From NCBI RefSeq assembly GCF_002869965.1, contig NZ_PEBS01000040.1:1-54291 (forward strand): 54,291 nt of DNA, written 5' to 3'. This document shows, one piece after another, positions 1 to 7,401 of the stretch. Under the pieces are notes generated by a model. It was given only the letters and a program-made list of their open reading frames with translations, did no database searches and was not told the DNA's origin. Source of the DNA: Janthinobacterium sp. ROICE36 (GTDB lineage Bacteria; Pseudomonadota; Gammaproteobacteria; Burkholderiales; Burkholderiaceae_D). How positions within the stretch are numbered: position 1 is the stretch's first letter; the number at the start of each line of letters is the position of its first letter. Both the position numbers and the translations under genes were made by a program.

Positions 1-242
1 ACAAACCACGTTCACTTTCGCCGCTTACAACCTGACACGCATGGCGACGATCTTTGGCTGGCGTTTATCGGCGGTGGTTGGATAACTCCGTCCATAGAGT
101 ACGGAAAGCGCTAAAAAATGTCAAAAAACGGCCTGAAAAGTGGCTGAAAACTGCTTTTTAGGAAAAATGCGGCTTCCAGCCCGAAAAATTCGCATGTCTG
201 GCGACAAAATCCGAAGGACTGGGGTCCTTTTTCAACACCCTG
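1..242 (+). mobile_element. Right end of an insertion sequence (partial)
   Basis: The window opens inside an IS. It carries the C-terminal transposase codons (stop at 83-85) followed by about 155 noncoding bases that end in TTTTTCAACACCCTG near 242. Read on the other strand, this end is CAGGGTGTTGAAAAA, a style of terminus known from IS5/IS1182-like elements. The left end lies outside the window, so family and exact boundary are inferred. The 3' boundary is placed where the reading frame of the next gene starts to look like its protein family. Confidence 0.6.
2..85 (+). CDS. DDE transposase, C-terminal fragment
   Basis: Only the last 27 codons are inside the window. They contain YNLTRMATIFGWRL and end at TAA 83-85. 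An aromatic-rich tail with a YNL..R motif is typical of IS4/IS5/IS1182-type DDE transposases. It would be the enzyme that moves the element whose right end follows directly. The catalytic residues lie upstream of the window, so activity cannot be judged. The broad family call is fairly safe and the exact IS group is uncertain. Confidence 0.6.
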   Translation, partial: QTTFTFAAYNLTRMATIFGWRLSAVVG

Positions 243-278
243 TTAACGGAAGCCCAAGTAATCGATGCGGAAGAGCGC

Positions 279-611
279 TTGCGCCTGGCCATGATGGCCT
301 CCGACGTGGCTGTACTGAATGTATTGCTGGCCGATGACTTGTTGTTTACGAATCACCTGGGGCACTTGCTGAGCAAGCATGCGGACCTGGCGGCGCACGA
401 GCAGCGCTTGCTGACCATCACCGATCTGCGCGCCTCCGAGCGCCATGTGCGCATCAACGGCAACGTGGCCGTGGTCTCCGTGCGCATGCAGCTGACGGGC
501 AGTTATCACGACGTGGAAACGCATGGCGACTTCCGTTTTACGCGCGTCTGGACGCAGGACGCGGCCGGCGCGCTGCAAGTGACCGCCGCCCATTCGGGCG
601 TCGTGGCATAG
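279..611 (+). CDS. NTF2-like (DUF4440-type) protein, 5' end displaced by IS
   Basis: The frame encodes a small alpha+beta NTF2-fold protein (residues such as ADDLLFTNHLG, HVRINGNVAVVSVRM and a closing FTRVW), the kind annotated as nuclear-transport-factor-2-like or DUF4440. Such proteins are about 120 residues, and their function (enzyme or ligand-binding fold) is usually unknown. Family-like sequence already begins at about 243 (LTEAQVIDAEERL), upstream of the TTG at 279. No ATG or GTG lies in frame back to the stop at 159-161. The native start was probably lost when the IS inserted at about 242. TTG 279 is only a formal start and the gene may be impaired. Confidence 0.55.
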   Translation: MRLAMMASDVAVLNVLLADDLLFTNHLGHLLSKHADLAAHEQRLLTITDLRASERHVRINGNVAVVSVRMQLTGSYHDVETHGDFRFTRVWTQDAAGALQVTAAHSGVVA

Positions 612-620
612 GGGGATGTA

Positions 621-1010
621 GTGGATCATCGTTCCAAAGGGCAGTTGTTTGAAGCTGTCATCGCCGCCGGCCCGGCCACCCTGGCCATGACGGCCGGCTA
701 TCCCGTGCTGCTGTACAACCTGGTGCGCACCTGGGCCGACGCCCCCGGCGCCCATGCCCTGGCCGCACTATTGCTGACGGGCGGCTTGTGGGCCTTGCTG
801 GAATTCTGGCGCATCGCCCTGGCGACGGTGGCGCGCAAGGCGTATGCGTTCAACTGGCGCTTCTGGCTGGCCATCGCCGGTTTTCTCGCCTGCTTCGTGC
901 GTTTTGTGCCGGACATGCCGGCCGGACTGATGCTGGTATTGATGGTGCTGCCGGCGCTGGCGTGGATACATTTCATTTTGCTGCAGATCAAGCGGCCGCG
1001 CGGCGTCTGA
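621..1010 (+). CDS. Small integral membrane protein, unknown function
   Basis: This 129-residue protein begins at GTG 621, with an AGGGGG Shine-Dalgarno stretch a few bases upstream (610-615). It has about three to four hydrophobic segments (near residues 15-32, 42-60, 75-93 and 96-118) and a short basic C-terminus (KRPRG), so it is almost certainly an inner-membrane protein. I recognise no catalytic motif or named family. It starts 9 bases after the NTF2-like gene stops, so the two may have been co-transcribed before the IS arrived. Confidence 0.6.
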   Translation: MDHRSKGQLFEAVIAAGPATLAMTAGYPVLLYNLVRTWADAPGAHALAALLLTGGLWALLEFWRIALATVARKAYAFNWRFWLAIAGFLACFVRFVPDMPAGLMLVLMVLPALAWIHFILLQIKRPRGV

Positions 1011-1140
1011 GTTTCGTACAAGCACCGCAAGCCGTGGCAAGATCGTCATGCCACGGCCCCTGGCTATCGATATAATCATTCCCCGCATGCATGGCAAACG
1101 GCATGCTTGGCGTAACTTCTCTTATTTTGAAAGAATTTCG

Positions 1141-1602
1141 ATGAAAGCTCTCTTTTTGCTGCTGTTCGTATCGGGCGCGTCCCTGGCCGATGATGCCGCC
1201 ATGTTGCAATGCCGTTCGCTGGCCGATATCGCCAGCCGCGTGAAATGCTATGACGCCATTCCTTTGGGCGCCGCCGCGCCCATCGCCCCCGTTACTGCGG
1301 TGCCCAACGCGCAGCAGCGCGAGCAAAGCTTTGGCATGGAAACGGTCAAGGCGCCCAAGGCGGCCGAGCCGGAAGAAAACAAGTCGATCAGCAGCAGCAT
1401 CGCCGGCAAGTTCGATGGCTGGAGCGGCAACGAACTGATCAAATTGAGCAATGGCCAGGTGTGGCGCATCGTCGATGGCAGCTCCGCCGTGCTGTCGCCG
1501 CTGAACAATCCCAAGGTGACGCTCGAACGCAATTTCATGGGCACCTTCTTCCTGAAGATCGAAGGCACGAACAACTCGCCCAAGGTACGCCGCGTGCAAT
1601 AA
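1141..1602 (+). CDS. Exported protein of unknown function
   Basis: The start is ATG 1141, chosen because it opens directly into a short signal peptide (MKALFLLLFVSGASLA, cleavage expected after ASLA). The frame is open to 1048 but the extra residues break the signal. The mature part has two cysteines in LQCRSLADIASRVKCYDAI, a short Pro/Ala linker, and a C-terminal beta-rich domain around NGQVWRIVDGS and FFLKIEGTN. The Cys pair probably forms a disulphide in the periplasm. This layout recurs in proteobacterial hypothetical proteins and I cannot assign a role. A hexamer repeat follows directly. Confidence 0.6.
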   Translation: MKALFLLLFVSGASLADDAAMLQCRSLADIASRVKCYDAIPLGAAAPIAPVTAVPNAQQREQSFGMETVKAPKAAEPEENKSISSSIAGKFDGWSGNELIKLSNGQVWRIVDGSSAVLSPLNNPKVTLERNFMGTFFLKIEGTNNSPKVRRVQ

Positions 1603-1609
1603 GCTGCGC

Positions 1610-1651
1610 CAGTCCCAGTCCCAGTCCCAGTCTCAGTCTCAGTCTCAGTCC
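1610..1651 (+). repeat. Tandem hexamer array, 7 x CAGTCY
   Basis: Seven perfect hexamer units run in order CAGTCC x3, CAGTCT x3, CAGTCC x1. The array fills the gap between two convergent genes and supplies the TGA stop codon of the YigZ-family gene on the minus strand (1645-1647). Because the period is 6, copy-number change would not shift that reading frame. Confidence 0.9.
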
Positions 1652-2238
1652 TCGGCGTCAAGCCAGGCGATGCGCCCATTGCCCGCCTCATGCAGGTGAG
1701 CGAGCAGGGCTGTGGCCGCCGTTTCCGCCAGGCTGAAGTCGAACAGCACGGCGTCGCCGTGTTCCACGTTCAGCAAGGTGGCGCCGGCGCCATCGAGTTC
1801 GCGCCGCAGCATGCCTTCCATCGCATACGGCACCGTGCAGCGCAGGGTACGCTGGCGCACGATGGCCGTCTTTTCCGCCTGCAACAGCGCTTGCGCCACG
1901 CTGTCCGTGTAGGCGCGCACCAGGCCCCCTGCGCCCAGCTTGATTCCGCCAAAGTAGCGCACGACGGTCGCCAGCACGCCTTCCAGATCCTGGTGGCGCA
2001 GCACGTCGAGCATGGGCCGCCCGGCCGTGCCGCTCGGTTCGCCATCATCGACGGCCGCCGACTGCCCGCCCGCCAGCAAGGCCCAGCACACATGGCAGGC
2101 GCCCGGATGCTGCGCCTTCAAGTCATTGACCACCTGCTGCGCGCTGGCGCGGTCCGTCATCGGCTGCACGCAACCGATGAAACGGCTTTTCTTGATGATC
2201 AGTTCGCTGTGGACGGGGGTGGCAATGGTGAACGGCAT
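1645..2238 (-). CDS. yigZ: YigZ / IMPACT family protein
   Basis: The 197-residue product has the UPF0029/IMPACT N-terminal domain: KSRFIGCVQP near residue 15, DDGEPSGTAGRPML near 70, and VVRYFGGIKLGAGGLVRAY near 95-115. A DUF1949-like C-terminal domain follows. The family is about 200 residues and is linked to ribosome or translation-stress functions by homology with eukaryotic IMPACT; the bacterial role is not settled. The start is ATG 2238 (MPFTIATP). The frame stays open to 2592, but the added Arg/Cys-rich residues look like antisense sequence of the neighbour. The stop codon falls inside the hexamer array. Confidence 0.85.
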   Translation of the reverse strand: MPFTIATPVHSELIIKKSRFIGCVQPMTDRASAQQVVNDLKAQHPGACHVCWALLAGGQSAAVDDGEPSGTAGRPMLDVLRHQDLEGVLATVVRYFGGIKLGAGGLVRAYTDSVAQALLQAEKTAIVRQRTLRCTVPYAMEGMLRRELDGAGATLLNVEHGDAVLFDFSLAETAATALLAHLHEAGNGRIAWLDAED

Positions 2239-2294
2239 GGCGGATGCGAAGGGGGCAAAGCAGCATGATAGAGGAAATGCGCACCGGGTACGAG

Positions 2295-2561
2295 TCAGCC
2301 CGGTCGCGCTGCCGAAACTGATACCAGTTCGCACAGCGCAGCATCGCGCACTTGCACAATGTCGAACAGTCCCAGCGCGTGCAGCGCTGGCAAGGCATCG
2401 AGGATATCGCGCTCGGCAATGGTCCTTTCTGCGACGCTGGCGGTCTCGTCCAGCCACAGCCTGGCATTGGCGAGGAAGGCAGCCACCGTGCCCTTGCGCA
2501 CGATGACGCCATTGAACTGGCCCTGGTTTTGTTGATCGGGTAATACGTCTTTTGCACGCAT
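2295..2561 (-). CDS. Small conserved protein, unknown function
   Basis: An 88-residue protein starts at ATG 2561 with a good AGGAG ribosome site about 6 bases upstream. It begins MRAKDVLPDQ and continues GVIVRKGTVAAFLANARLW and ALPALHALGLFDIV. I recall similar short proteins in Burkholderiales under uninformative or mistaken names. No membrane segment or catalytic motif is visible. It lies 56 bases upstream of yigZ on the same strand, so the two may share a transcript. Confidence 0.65.
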   Translation of the reverse strand: MRAKDVLPDQQNQGQFNGVIVRKGTVAAFLANARLWLDETASVAERTIAERDILDALPALHALGLFDIVQVRDAALCELVSVSAARPG

Positions 2562-2627
2562 GATGAGCTCCTGAACGATGGAAAGATTCCACTGTATGAT
2601 GGCTAGATTGTCTTGCCTGCGTTGTTT

Positions 2628-3404
2628 ATGTCATTCAATACGTCAAATCCGCCAATCTTGCCCACGCAGTCGCTGCCGCTGCGTGCCATGCGCATTGCCC
2701 ACCCGCAGGAACGGGTGACGGGGGCACACACCCATGCCAGCGGCCAGCTGTTCGGCGCCATGCGGGGCTTGCTTTCCGTTGCCGCCGACAGCGGGCAGTG
2801 GGTGGTGCCGGCCAGCCACTGCGTGTGGATGCCGCCCCACCACGTCCATGCGCTGCGATCGCATGGCCCATTTGCGGGCTGGAGCGTGTATGTGGATGAA
2901 GCCAATTGCGCCAGCTTGCCCGCCGCGCCTTGCGTGATGCGCGTCTCGGGCTTGCTGCGCGAGGCGGTGGGCCGCGCCAGCACCTGGGACGAGGGCGCGC
3001 TGGACGCGCGGCAGATCAGGGTAGCGGGCGTGATCCTCGACGAGATCGCCGACTCGCCGCACGAGCCCTTCGGCTTGCCCTTGCCCACGGATCCGCGCCT
3101 GCTGCGCGTGGCGCGCGCCGTGCTTGATGACCTAGCCGACGAGCGTGGCGTGGCATTGCTGGCCGCCTGGGCCGGCCTGTCGCCGCGCACCCTGGCGCGC
3201 CGTTTCACGATCGAGACCGGCTTTACCCCCTCCGCCTGGCGCCAGCGCGCCCGCATCCTGCGCGCCCTGGAATTATTGGCAGCCGGCCAGCCCGTCACGA
3301 CGATTGCGCTGGACCTGGGCTACGACAACGTCAGCGCCTTCATCGCCATGTTCAAGCGCGTGATGGGCGTGACGCCGGGCAGGTATGGGGAAGGATTGGA
3401 ATAG
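2628..3404 (+). CDS. AraC-family transcriptional regulator
   Basis: The 258-residue protein has a cupin-type N-terminal sensor (HTHASGQLFGAMRG near residue 35, WMPPHHVHAL near 68). The C-terminal double helix-turn-helix spans roughly 165-255, with LSPRTLARRF, GFTPSAWRQRARILRALELL and LGYDNVSAFIAMFKRVMGVTPGRY. That arrangement defines AraC/XylS regulators acting in the cytoplasm. ATG 2628 is preferred over TTG 2613 because MSFNTSN fits a normal N-terminus. It is divergent from the small protein at 2295-2561, which may be a target. The effector is unknown. Confidence 0.88.
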   Translation: MSFNTSNPPILPTQSLPLRAMRIAHPQERVTGAHTHASGQLFGAMRGLLSVAADSGQWVVPASHCVWMPPHHVHALRSHGPFAGWSVYVDEANCASLPAAPCVMRVSGLLREAVGRASTWDEGALDARQIRVAGVILDEIADSPHEPFGLPLPTDPRLLRVARAVLDDLADERGVALLAAWAGLSPRTLARRFTIETGFTPSAWRQRARILRALELLAAGQPVTTIALDLGYDNVSAFIAMFKRVMGVTPGRYGEGLE

Positions 3405-3414
3405 CTGCGCGCTA

Positions 3415-3444
3415 ACAAAAAAGCCAACCGCGAACGGTTGGCTT
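3415..3444 (-). terminator. Rho-independent terminator of tRNA-Lys pair 1
   Basis: A perfect 10-bp stem, AAGCCAACCG / CGGTTGGCTT (3421-3430 with 3435-3444), has a 4-base loop. On the minus strand it is followed by a T tract. The same element follows the second tRNA-Lys pair at 8605-8632. Confidence 0.85.
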
Positions 3445-3456
3445 CTCTGAAGTATT

Positions 3457-3532
3457 TGGTAGGCCGTGCGGGATTCGAACCTGCGACCAACGGATTAAAA
3501 GTCCGCTGCTCTACCAGCTGAGCTAACGACCC
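3457..3532 (-). tRNA. tRNA-Lys (TTT), pair 1 downstream copy
   Basis: The 76-base cloverleaf reads GGGTCGTTAGCTCAGC at the 5' end and has anticodon loop CTTTTAA, a T-loop GGTTCGAATCC and an encoded CCA. The anticodon TTT makes it tRNA-Lys. The acceptor stem contains G-U wobbles. It is identical to the other three copies in this window. Confidence 0.96.
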
Positions 3533-3611
3533 AAAAACTTTTTACAACTACTGCGGTAACGCTGTGCGGTGCGTGCTTGCCGTGGAGGCATGCAAACGCA
3601 CTGCAAATTCT

Positions 3612-3687
3612 TGGTAGGCCGTGCGGGATTCGAACCTGCGACCAACGGATTAAAAGTCCGCTGCTCTACCAGCTGAGCTAACGACCC
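3612..3687 (-). tRNA. tRNA-Lys (TTT), pair 1 upstream copy
   Basis: The sequence is identical to the copy 79 bases downstream, with anticodon TTT and encoded CCA. Upstream on the minus strand the best promoter match is weak (TTCCCA, 17 bases, CATAAT, at about 3698-3726), unlike the consensus promoter of pair 2. Confidence 0.96.
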
Positions 3688-3773
3688 AAGGGCGGCTATT
3701 ATGACGGCCAACGGCGGTTTTGGGAAGGGCAGGGATGGAAAAAACCTTGCGTGATGCCAGGGTACGGCATAAC

Positions 3774-3794
3774 ATAGGTAGATAGCCTACCTAT
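3774..3794. promoter_or_regulatory. Putative MarR operator
   Basis: A perfect 8-bp inverted repeat, ATAGGTAG / CTACCTAT, with a 5-bp spacer sits 6 bases before the MarR start codon. Size and placement fit autoregulation by a MarR dimer. No clear Shine-Dalgarno is seen between it and the start, so the mRNA leader may be very short. Confidence 0.75.
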
Positions 3795-3800
3795 TTATAT

Positions 3801-4265
3801 ATGCCTATGTCCACTACCGAAGACCTGCCCATCCCCGCACGCGCGCTGGCGCTGTCCGATGACTTGCGCCTGGCGTTCAAGCGCTTGCTGCGATCCATGC
3901 AGCGTGAAGGGAGCGAACTGGAAGGCGGCATGTCGATGATGCAATATATGTTGCTGGCGCTGATACACGAGCAGCCCGGCATCGGCGTGGCCGCGCTGGC
4001 GCGCCTGCAAAATGTGCGCGGGCCCACCGTCAGCGCGCAGGTCAAGTCGCTCGAAGAAGCGGGACTGGTCGAGCGCAGCGCGCCCGATCCGCAGGACCGG
4101 CGCCGCTCTGGCCTGCAAGTGTCCGCGCAAGGCTTGGCCATGCTCGAAACCTTGCGCGCGCGCCGCCGCGATGCGCTGGCGCGGCGCATCGCCCGTTTGT
4201 CGCCGCAGCAGATGGAGGCACTGGCCGCCGCCATGCAGCCGCTGCTTGAGATTGGACAAGCATGA
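3801..4265 (+). CDS. MarR-family transcriptional regulator
   Basis: The 154-residue winged-helix protein shows QYMLLALIHEQPGIGVAALA, the recognition-helix region RGPTVSAQVKSLEEAGLVER near residues 70-95, and the wing DPQDRRRSGLQVS. These are standard MarR features for a dimeric cytoplasmic repressor. ATG 3801 and ATG 3807 are both possible starts. Its stop overlaps the exporter start by 4 bases (ATGA), so the two are translationally coupled. The inverted repeat just upstream suggests that it represses this operon and is released by a toxic ligand. The ligand is unknown. Confidence 0.9.
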   Translation: MPMSTTEDLPIPARALALSDDLRLAFKRLLRSMQREGSELEGGMSMMQYMLLALIHEQPGIGVAALARLQNVRGPTVSAQVKSLEEAGLVERSAPDPQDRRRSGLQVSAQGLAMLETLRARRRDALARRIARLSPQQMEALAAAMQPLLEIGQA

Positions 4266-5749
4266 GCAGCCCCGCAAAACCAGCGAGTGCAGAGGCGCCG
4301 CTGACGGAACGCGAAGTGCGCGCCATCTACCTGGGCTTGATGGCCGTGCTGGGCCTGGGCGCGCTGGACCAGAGCATCGTCGCCACGGCCTTGCCGCGCA
4401 TCGTCGATGACCTGGGCGGCATGGCGCATCTGTCGTGGGTGGTCACGGCCTATGTGCTGGCCTCGACGGCCACCATGCCCCTGTACGGCAAGCTGGCCGA
4501 CCAGTATGGCCGCCGTCCCATGATCTTTACGGCCCTGCTGACCTTTTTGCTTGGCTCCGTGCTGTGCGGGCTGGCGCAGAACATGACGGAGCTGATCATT
4601 TTCCGCGCCATCCAGGGTCTCGGTGCGGGCGGTTTCATGCCGCTGGCGCAAATCATCATCGGCGACATCGTGCCGCCGGCCGAGCGGGGCAAGCGGCAAG
4701 GCATGGTGCCCATCGTGTTTGCCGTCACCAGCGTGCTCGGTCCCGTGCTGGGCGGCGTCATCACGGATGCCTGGTCGTGGCATTGGATTTTCTATGTCAA
4801 CCTGCCCATCGGCGCGGCCGCCTTTGTCATCATCGCGCGCGCCATGCGCAAGCCCGTGCGCACGCATGCGCACAAGATCGATTACCTGGGGTCCTTCTTG
4901 CTGACGGGCGCCATCACGGCGGCCCTGCTGGTGCTGGCGCTGGGCGGCACGGAGTGGCCGTGGGATGCGCTGGCCATCAAGGTGTGCGGCGGCGTCGCCG
5001 TGCTGCTGGGGATATGGCTGGCGGTACACGTGGGCAGGGTGGATGAACCGGTGCTGCCGCCCGACTTGTTCGAGAACCTTACCTTCAATATCGCCAGCCT
5101 GGTGATGGCCATGACTTTCATGGGCTTGATGGGCGCCAGCGTCTTTTTCCCTCTGTTCTTCCAGCTGGTGATGGGCACCAGTCCCGCCGAATCGGGCGTG
5201 ATGACGGTGGCGATGATGGTGGGCCTGGTGGCCTCGTCGATGTTCAACGGCAGGGTACTGTCGCGCTCGGGCAAGTACAAGATGGTGCAGGTGGCGGGGT
5301 TGGCCGTGGCGCTGCTGGCGTTTGCCGTGCTGGCCTGGGCCATGGCAACGTCGCGCGGTTACTGGATCATCGAGCCGGCCATTTTCTTCCTGGGTACGGG
5401 CCTGGGACTGGTGATGCCGAACATGACGATTGCCGTGCAAAATGCCTTGCCGCTGGCGCGCCGCGGCGTGGGCACCGCCATGCTGGCCTTCTTCCGTTCG
5501 CTGGGCGGCTTGCTGGGCGTGACGGCCTCCGGCGCCATCCTGGCACATCAGCTACATCAACATGGCGTGGAAGCCGTCTCGGCGCTGGGCGCGCATACGG
5601 CGGTTCAGACGGTGGAAGTGTACCGCCATGCGATCGCCAGCGTATTTGGCGCCGGCGCCGTGCTGCTGCTATTCGGGCTGGTCTTCCTGTTGTTCCTGCC
5701 GGAACTGCCCCTGGAAGGGCATCCGGCAACGCTCAAGGACGATCAATAG
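4262..5749 (+). CDS. MFS drug exporter, DHA2 / EmrB-QacA type
   Basis: The 495-residue protein has about 14 hydrophobic segments. It carries the MFS motif A variant GKLADQYGRRPM near residue 80, motif B-like FRAIQGLGAGGFMPLAQ near 115, and motif C-like GPVLGGVI near 160. ALDQSIVATALPRI near the N-terminus is typical of DHA2 exporters. It should pump hydrophobic toxicants out using the proton gradient. The 4-base overlap with marR makes a regulator-pump operon. Its 3' end overlaps the convergent ene-reductase gene by 7 bases. Confidence 0.92.
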   Translation: MSSPAKPASAEAPLTEREVRAIYLGLMAVLGLGALDQSIVATALPRIVDDLGGMAHLSWVVTAYVLASTATMPLYGKLADQYGRRPMIFTALLTFLLGSVLCGLAQNMTELIIFRAIQGLGAGGFMPLAQIIIGDIVPPAERGKRQGMVPIVFAVTSVLGPVLGGVITDAWSWHWIFYVNLPIGAAAFVIIARAMRKPVRTHAHKIDYLGSFLLTGAITAALLVLALGGTEWPWDALAIKVCGGVAVLLGIWLAVHVGRVDEPVLPPDLFENLTFNIASLVMAMTFMGLMGASVFFPLFFQLVMGTSPAESGVMTVAMMVGLVASSMFNGRVLSRSGKYKMVQVAGLAVALLAFAVLAWAMATSRGYWIIEPAIFFLGTGLGLVMPNMTIAVQNALPLARRGVGTAMLAFFRSLGGLLGVTASGAILAHQLHQHGVEAVSALGAHTAVQTVEVYRHAIASVFGAGAVLLLFGLVFLLFLPELPLEGHPATLKDDQ

Positions 5750-6831
5750 CGTTCCAGCCAGTGCGCGTAGGGCGCCGGCAGGGTCCACGAGGCGCGCTCC
5801 ACGCCGAGTTCCTTGGCGGCAAAGTAGGCCCAGTGCGGATTGGCCAGGTGCGCCTTGCCGACCATCACCACATCCAGCTGTTCTTCCTTGACGACACGCT
5901 CGGCGATGGCCGGCGTGCCGAAGCCCCAGGCGGACGAGACGGGCACGTCAGCTTCGCGGCGGACGCGCTCGGCAATCGGGCCCATAAAGGCCGGACCCCA
6001 CGGAATCGCCACATCGGGAATGGTGAAGCCCATGCTGACGCTGAGCATATCCATGCCGGCATCCTTGAACTGGCGCACCAGACCGATCGATTCAAGCAGG
6101 GTTTGCTCGTCGCGGCCGTCAAATTCCAGCACGCCAAAGCGGATGGTCAGGGGCAGGTGCTCGGGCCATACGGCACGCACGGCTTTCAATGTTTCCAGCA
6201 GGAAGCGGCTGCGGTTTTCCACGCTGCCGCCATAGATATCGTCGCGCTGGTTCGAATGGGCGGAAAAGAAGCTTTGCGCCAGATAGCCGTGGGCGAAGTG
6301 CAGTTCCAGCCATTCGAAGCCCACTTCGCGGGCGCGCACGGCGGCGTCGACGAAGTTCTGTTGCACGCGGGCGATATCGTCGAGGTCCATGGCGCGCGGC
6401 ACTTTCAGCAGGCCGCCGCCAAAGGCGATGGCGGACGGGGCGATGGTTTGCCAGCCGCGCGCGTCGCCTTCAGCGATATGGTCGTCGCCTTCCCATGGGC
6501 GGTTGGCGCTGGCCTTGCGGCCCGCGTGGGCGATCTGGATGCCGGGCACGGAGCCGGCCGCCTTGATGGCTTTCACGACGGGCACGAAGGCTTGCGCCAG
6601 ATCATCATTCCAGATGCCCGTGCAGCCGGGCGTGATGCGGCCTTCCGGTGCCACGGCCGTCGCTTCGACGATCACCAGGCCCGCGCCGCCACGCGCCATG
6701 CCCGCGTAATGCGATAGATGCCAGTCGTTGGCCTGGCCATCGACGGCCATGTACTGGCACATGGGCGGCACGGCGATGCGGTTGCGCAGGGTGATGTCTT
6801 TAAGACTGAATGGCTGGAAGAGGGCGGACAT
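5743..6831 (-). CDS. Old yellow enzyme family ene-reductase, XenA-like
   Basis: The 362-residue FMN-binding TIM barrel has Cys25 in PPMCQYMAV and the His pair H178/H181 in LELHFAHGYLAQSF. These match the flavin-modulating Cys and substrate-binding His pair of the XenA/YqjM class. DARGWQTIAPS near residue 125 also resembles XenA. Such enzymes use NAD(P)H to reduce activated C=C bonds or nitro compounds, usually as xenobiotic detoxification. The gene is divergent from an ArsR-type regulator and ends 7 bases inside the drug exporter gene. The class call is firm; orthology to XenA itself is inferred. Confidence 0.92.
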   Translation of the reverse strand: MSALFQPFSLKDITLRNRIAVPPMCQYMAVDGQANDWHLSHYAGMARGGAGLVIVEATAVAPEGRITPGCTGIWNDDLAQAFVPVVKAIKAAGSVPGIQIAHAGRKASANRPWEGDDHIAEGDARGWQTIAPSAIAFGGGLLKVPRAMDLDDIARVQQNFVDAAVRAREVGFEWLELHFAHGYLAQSFFSAHSNQRDDIYGGSVENRSRFLLETLKAVRAVWPEHLPLTIRFGVLEFDGRDEQTLLESIGLVRQFKDAGMDMLSVSMGFTIPDVAIPWGPAFMGPIAERVRREADVPVSSAWGFGTPAIAERVVKEEQLDVVMVGKAHLANPHWAYFAAKELGVERASWTLPAPYAHWLERY

Positions 6832-6877
6832 GGTGACCTTTGTGTGTGTTGGTGGAAAAATAGAGGAATGCTGATTC

Positions 6878-6912
6878 GGTAGTTCGTAAATATTCGAATA
6901 ATGGAATTAGTA
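6878..6912. promoter_or_regulatory. Candidate operator between ene-reductase and ArsR genes
   Basis: The 94-bp divergent gap is AT-rich and contains the perfect palindrome TATTCGAATA (6891-6900) with a second TTCG half upstream (6883-6886). AT-rich TTCGAA-type dyads are common targets of ArsR/SmtB dimers. This is inferred from position and symmetry only. Confidence 0.45.
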
Positions 6913-6925
6913 TAGCGCATGCTGT

Positions 6926-7279
6926 ATGATTCTGCTCATGCGTCCACACAAACATCCCTCCGCCAGCGAATTCGTCCTCGAGCGCGTGCTCTACGCCTTG
7001 AGTGACAGCATCCGCCTCGACATCGTGCGCCACCTGGCCAGAGTGGACGCTGCCGCCTGCGGCGATCTGGACGGCGGGCGGCCAAAGTCGACCGTGTCCC
7101 ACCATTTCAAGGTGTTGCGCGAAGCGGGTCTGGTGTACACGCAAAACGCGGGCACGACGCATATGAATACCTTGCGCCGCGCCGATATCGAGAGCCGTTT
7201 CCCTGGCTTGCTCGATGCCATCCTGGCGCAGCAGCCATTGTCCCCCGAGGCGCCAGAGGCGGGCGGGCAGGGCCTGTAG
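6926..7279 (+). CDS. ArsR-type winged-helix regulator without metal-site cysteines
   Basis: The 117-residue protein shows the ArsR fold: ALSDSIRLDIVRHLA near residue 25, then KSTVSHHFKVLREAGLVYTQ as recognition helix and wing. The usual ELCVCDL metal box is replaced by DAAACGDLD with one Cys, so arsenic or cadmium sensing by the classic site is unlikely. ATG 6926 gives MILLMRP, and ATG 6938 (MRPHKH) is an alternative start. Divergent placement suggests that it represses the ene-reductase gene and responds to an electrophile or redox signal. Confidence 0.85.
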   Translation: MILLMRPHKHPSASEFVLERVLYALSDSIRLDIVRHLARVDAAACGDLDGGRPKSTVSHHFKVLREAGLVYTQNAGTTHMNTLRRADIESRFPGLLDAILAQQPLSPEAPEAGGQGL

Positions 7280-7401
7280 CTGCCTGCCGTGCCCCGCCAT
7301 CTTGCAGGCTCGGCTATGATATCGGCCTTTCGGTAGCTCCTCGGCCGCGCGCCTGTTGCGCGACGGGCTGGCGACACTACCTGGCATGGCAAGGGATGGG
7401 A

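Noticed and set aside
1610..1651. Hexamer array as a CRISPR-like repeat
   Set aside because: Units are contiguous with no spacers and only 6 bases long.
2239..2592. Long N-terminal extension of the YigZ-family protein
   Set aside because: The added residues are Arg/Cys-rich and overlap the small conserved gene in another frame; ATG 2238 gives the family N-terminus.
3791..5548. A 585-codon open frame antisense to marR and the exporter
   Set aside because: It is His/Gln/Arg-rich with no family character; it is the shadow of a high-GC gene with strong codon bias.
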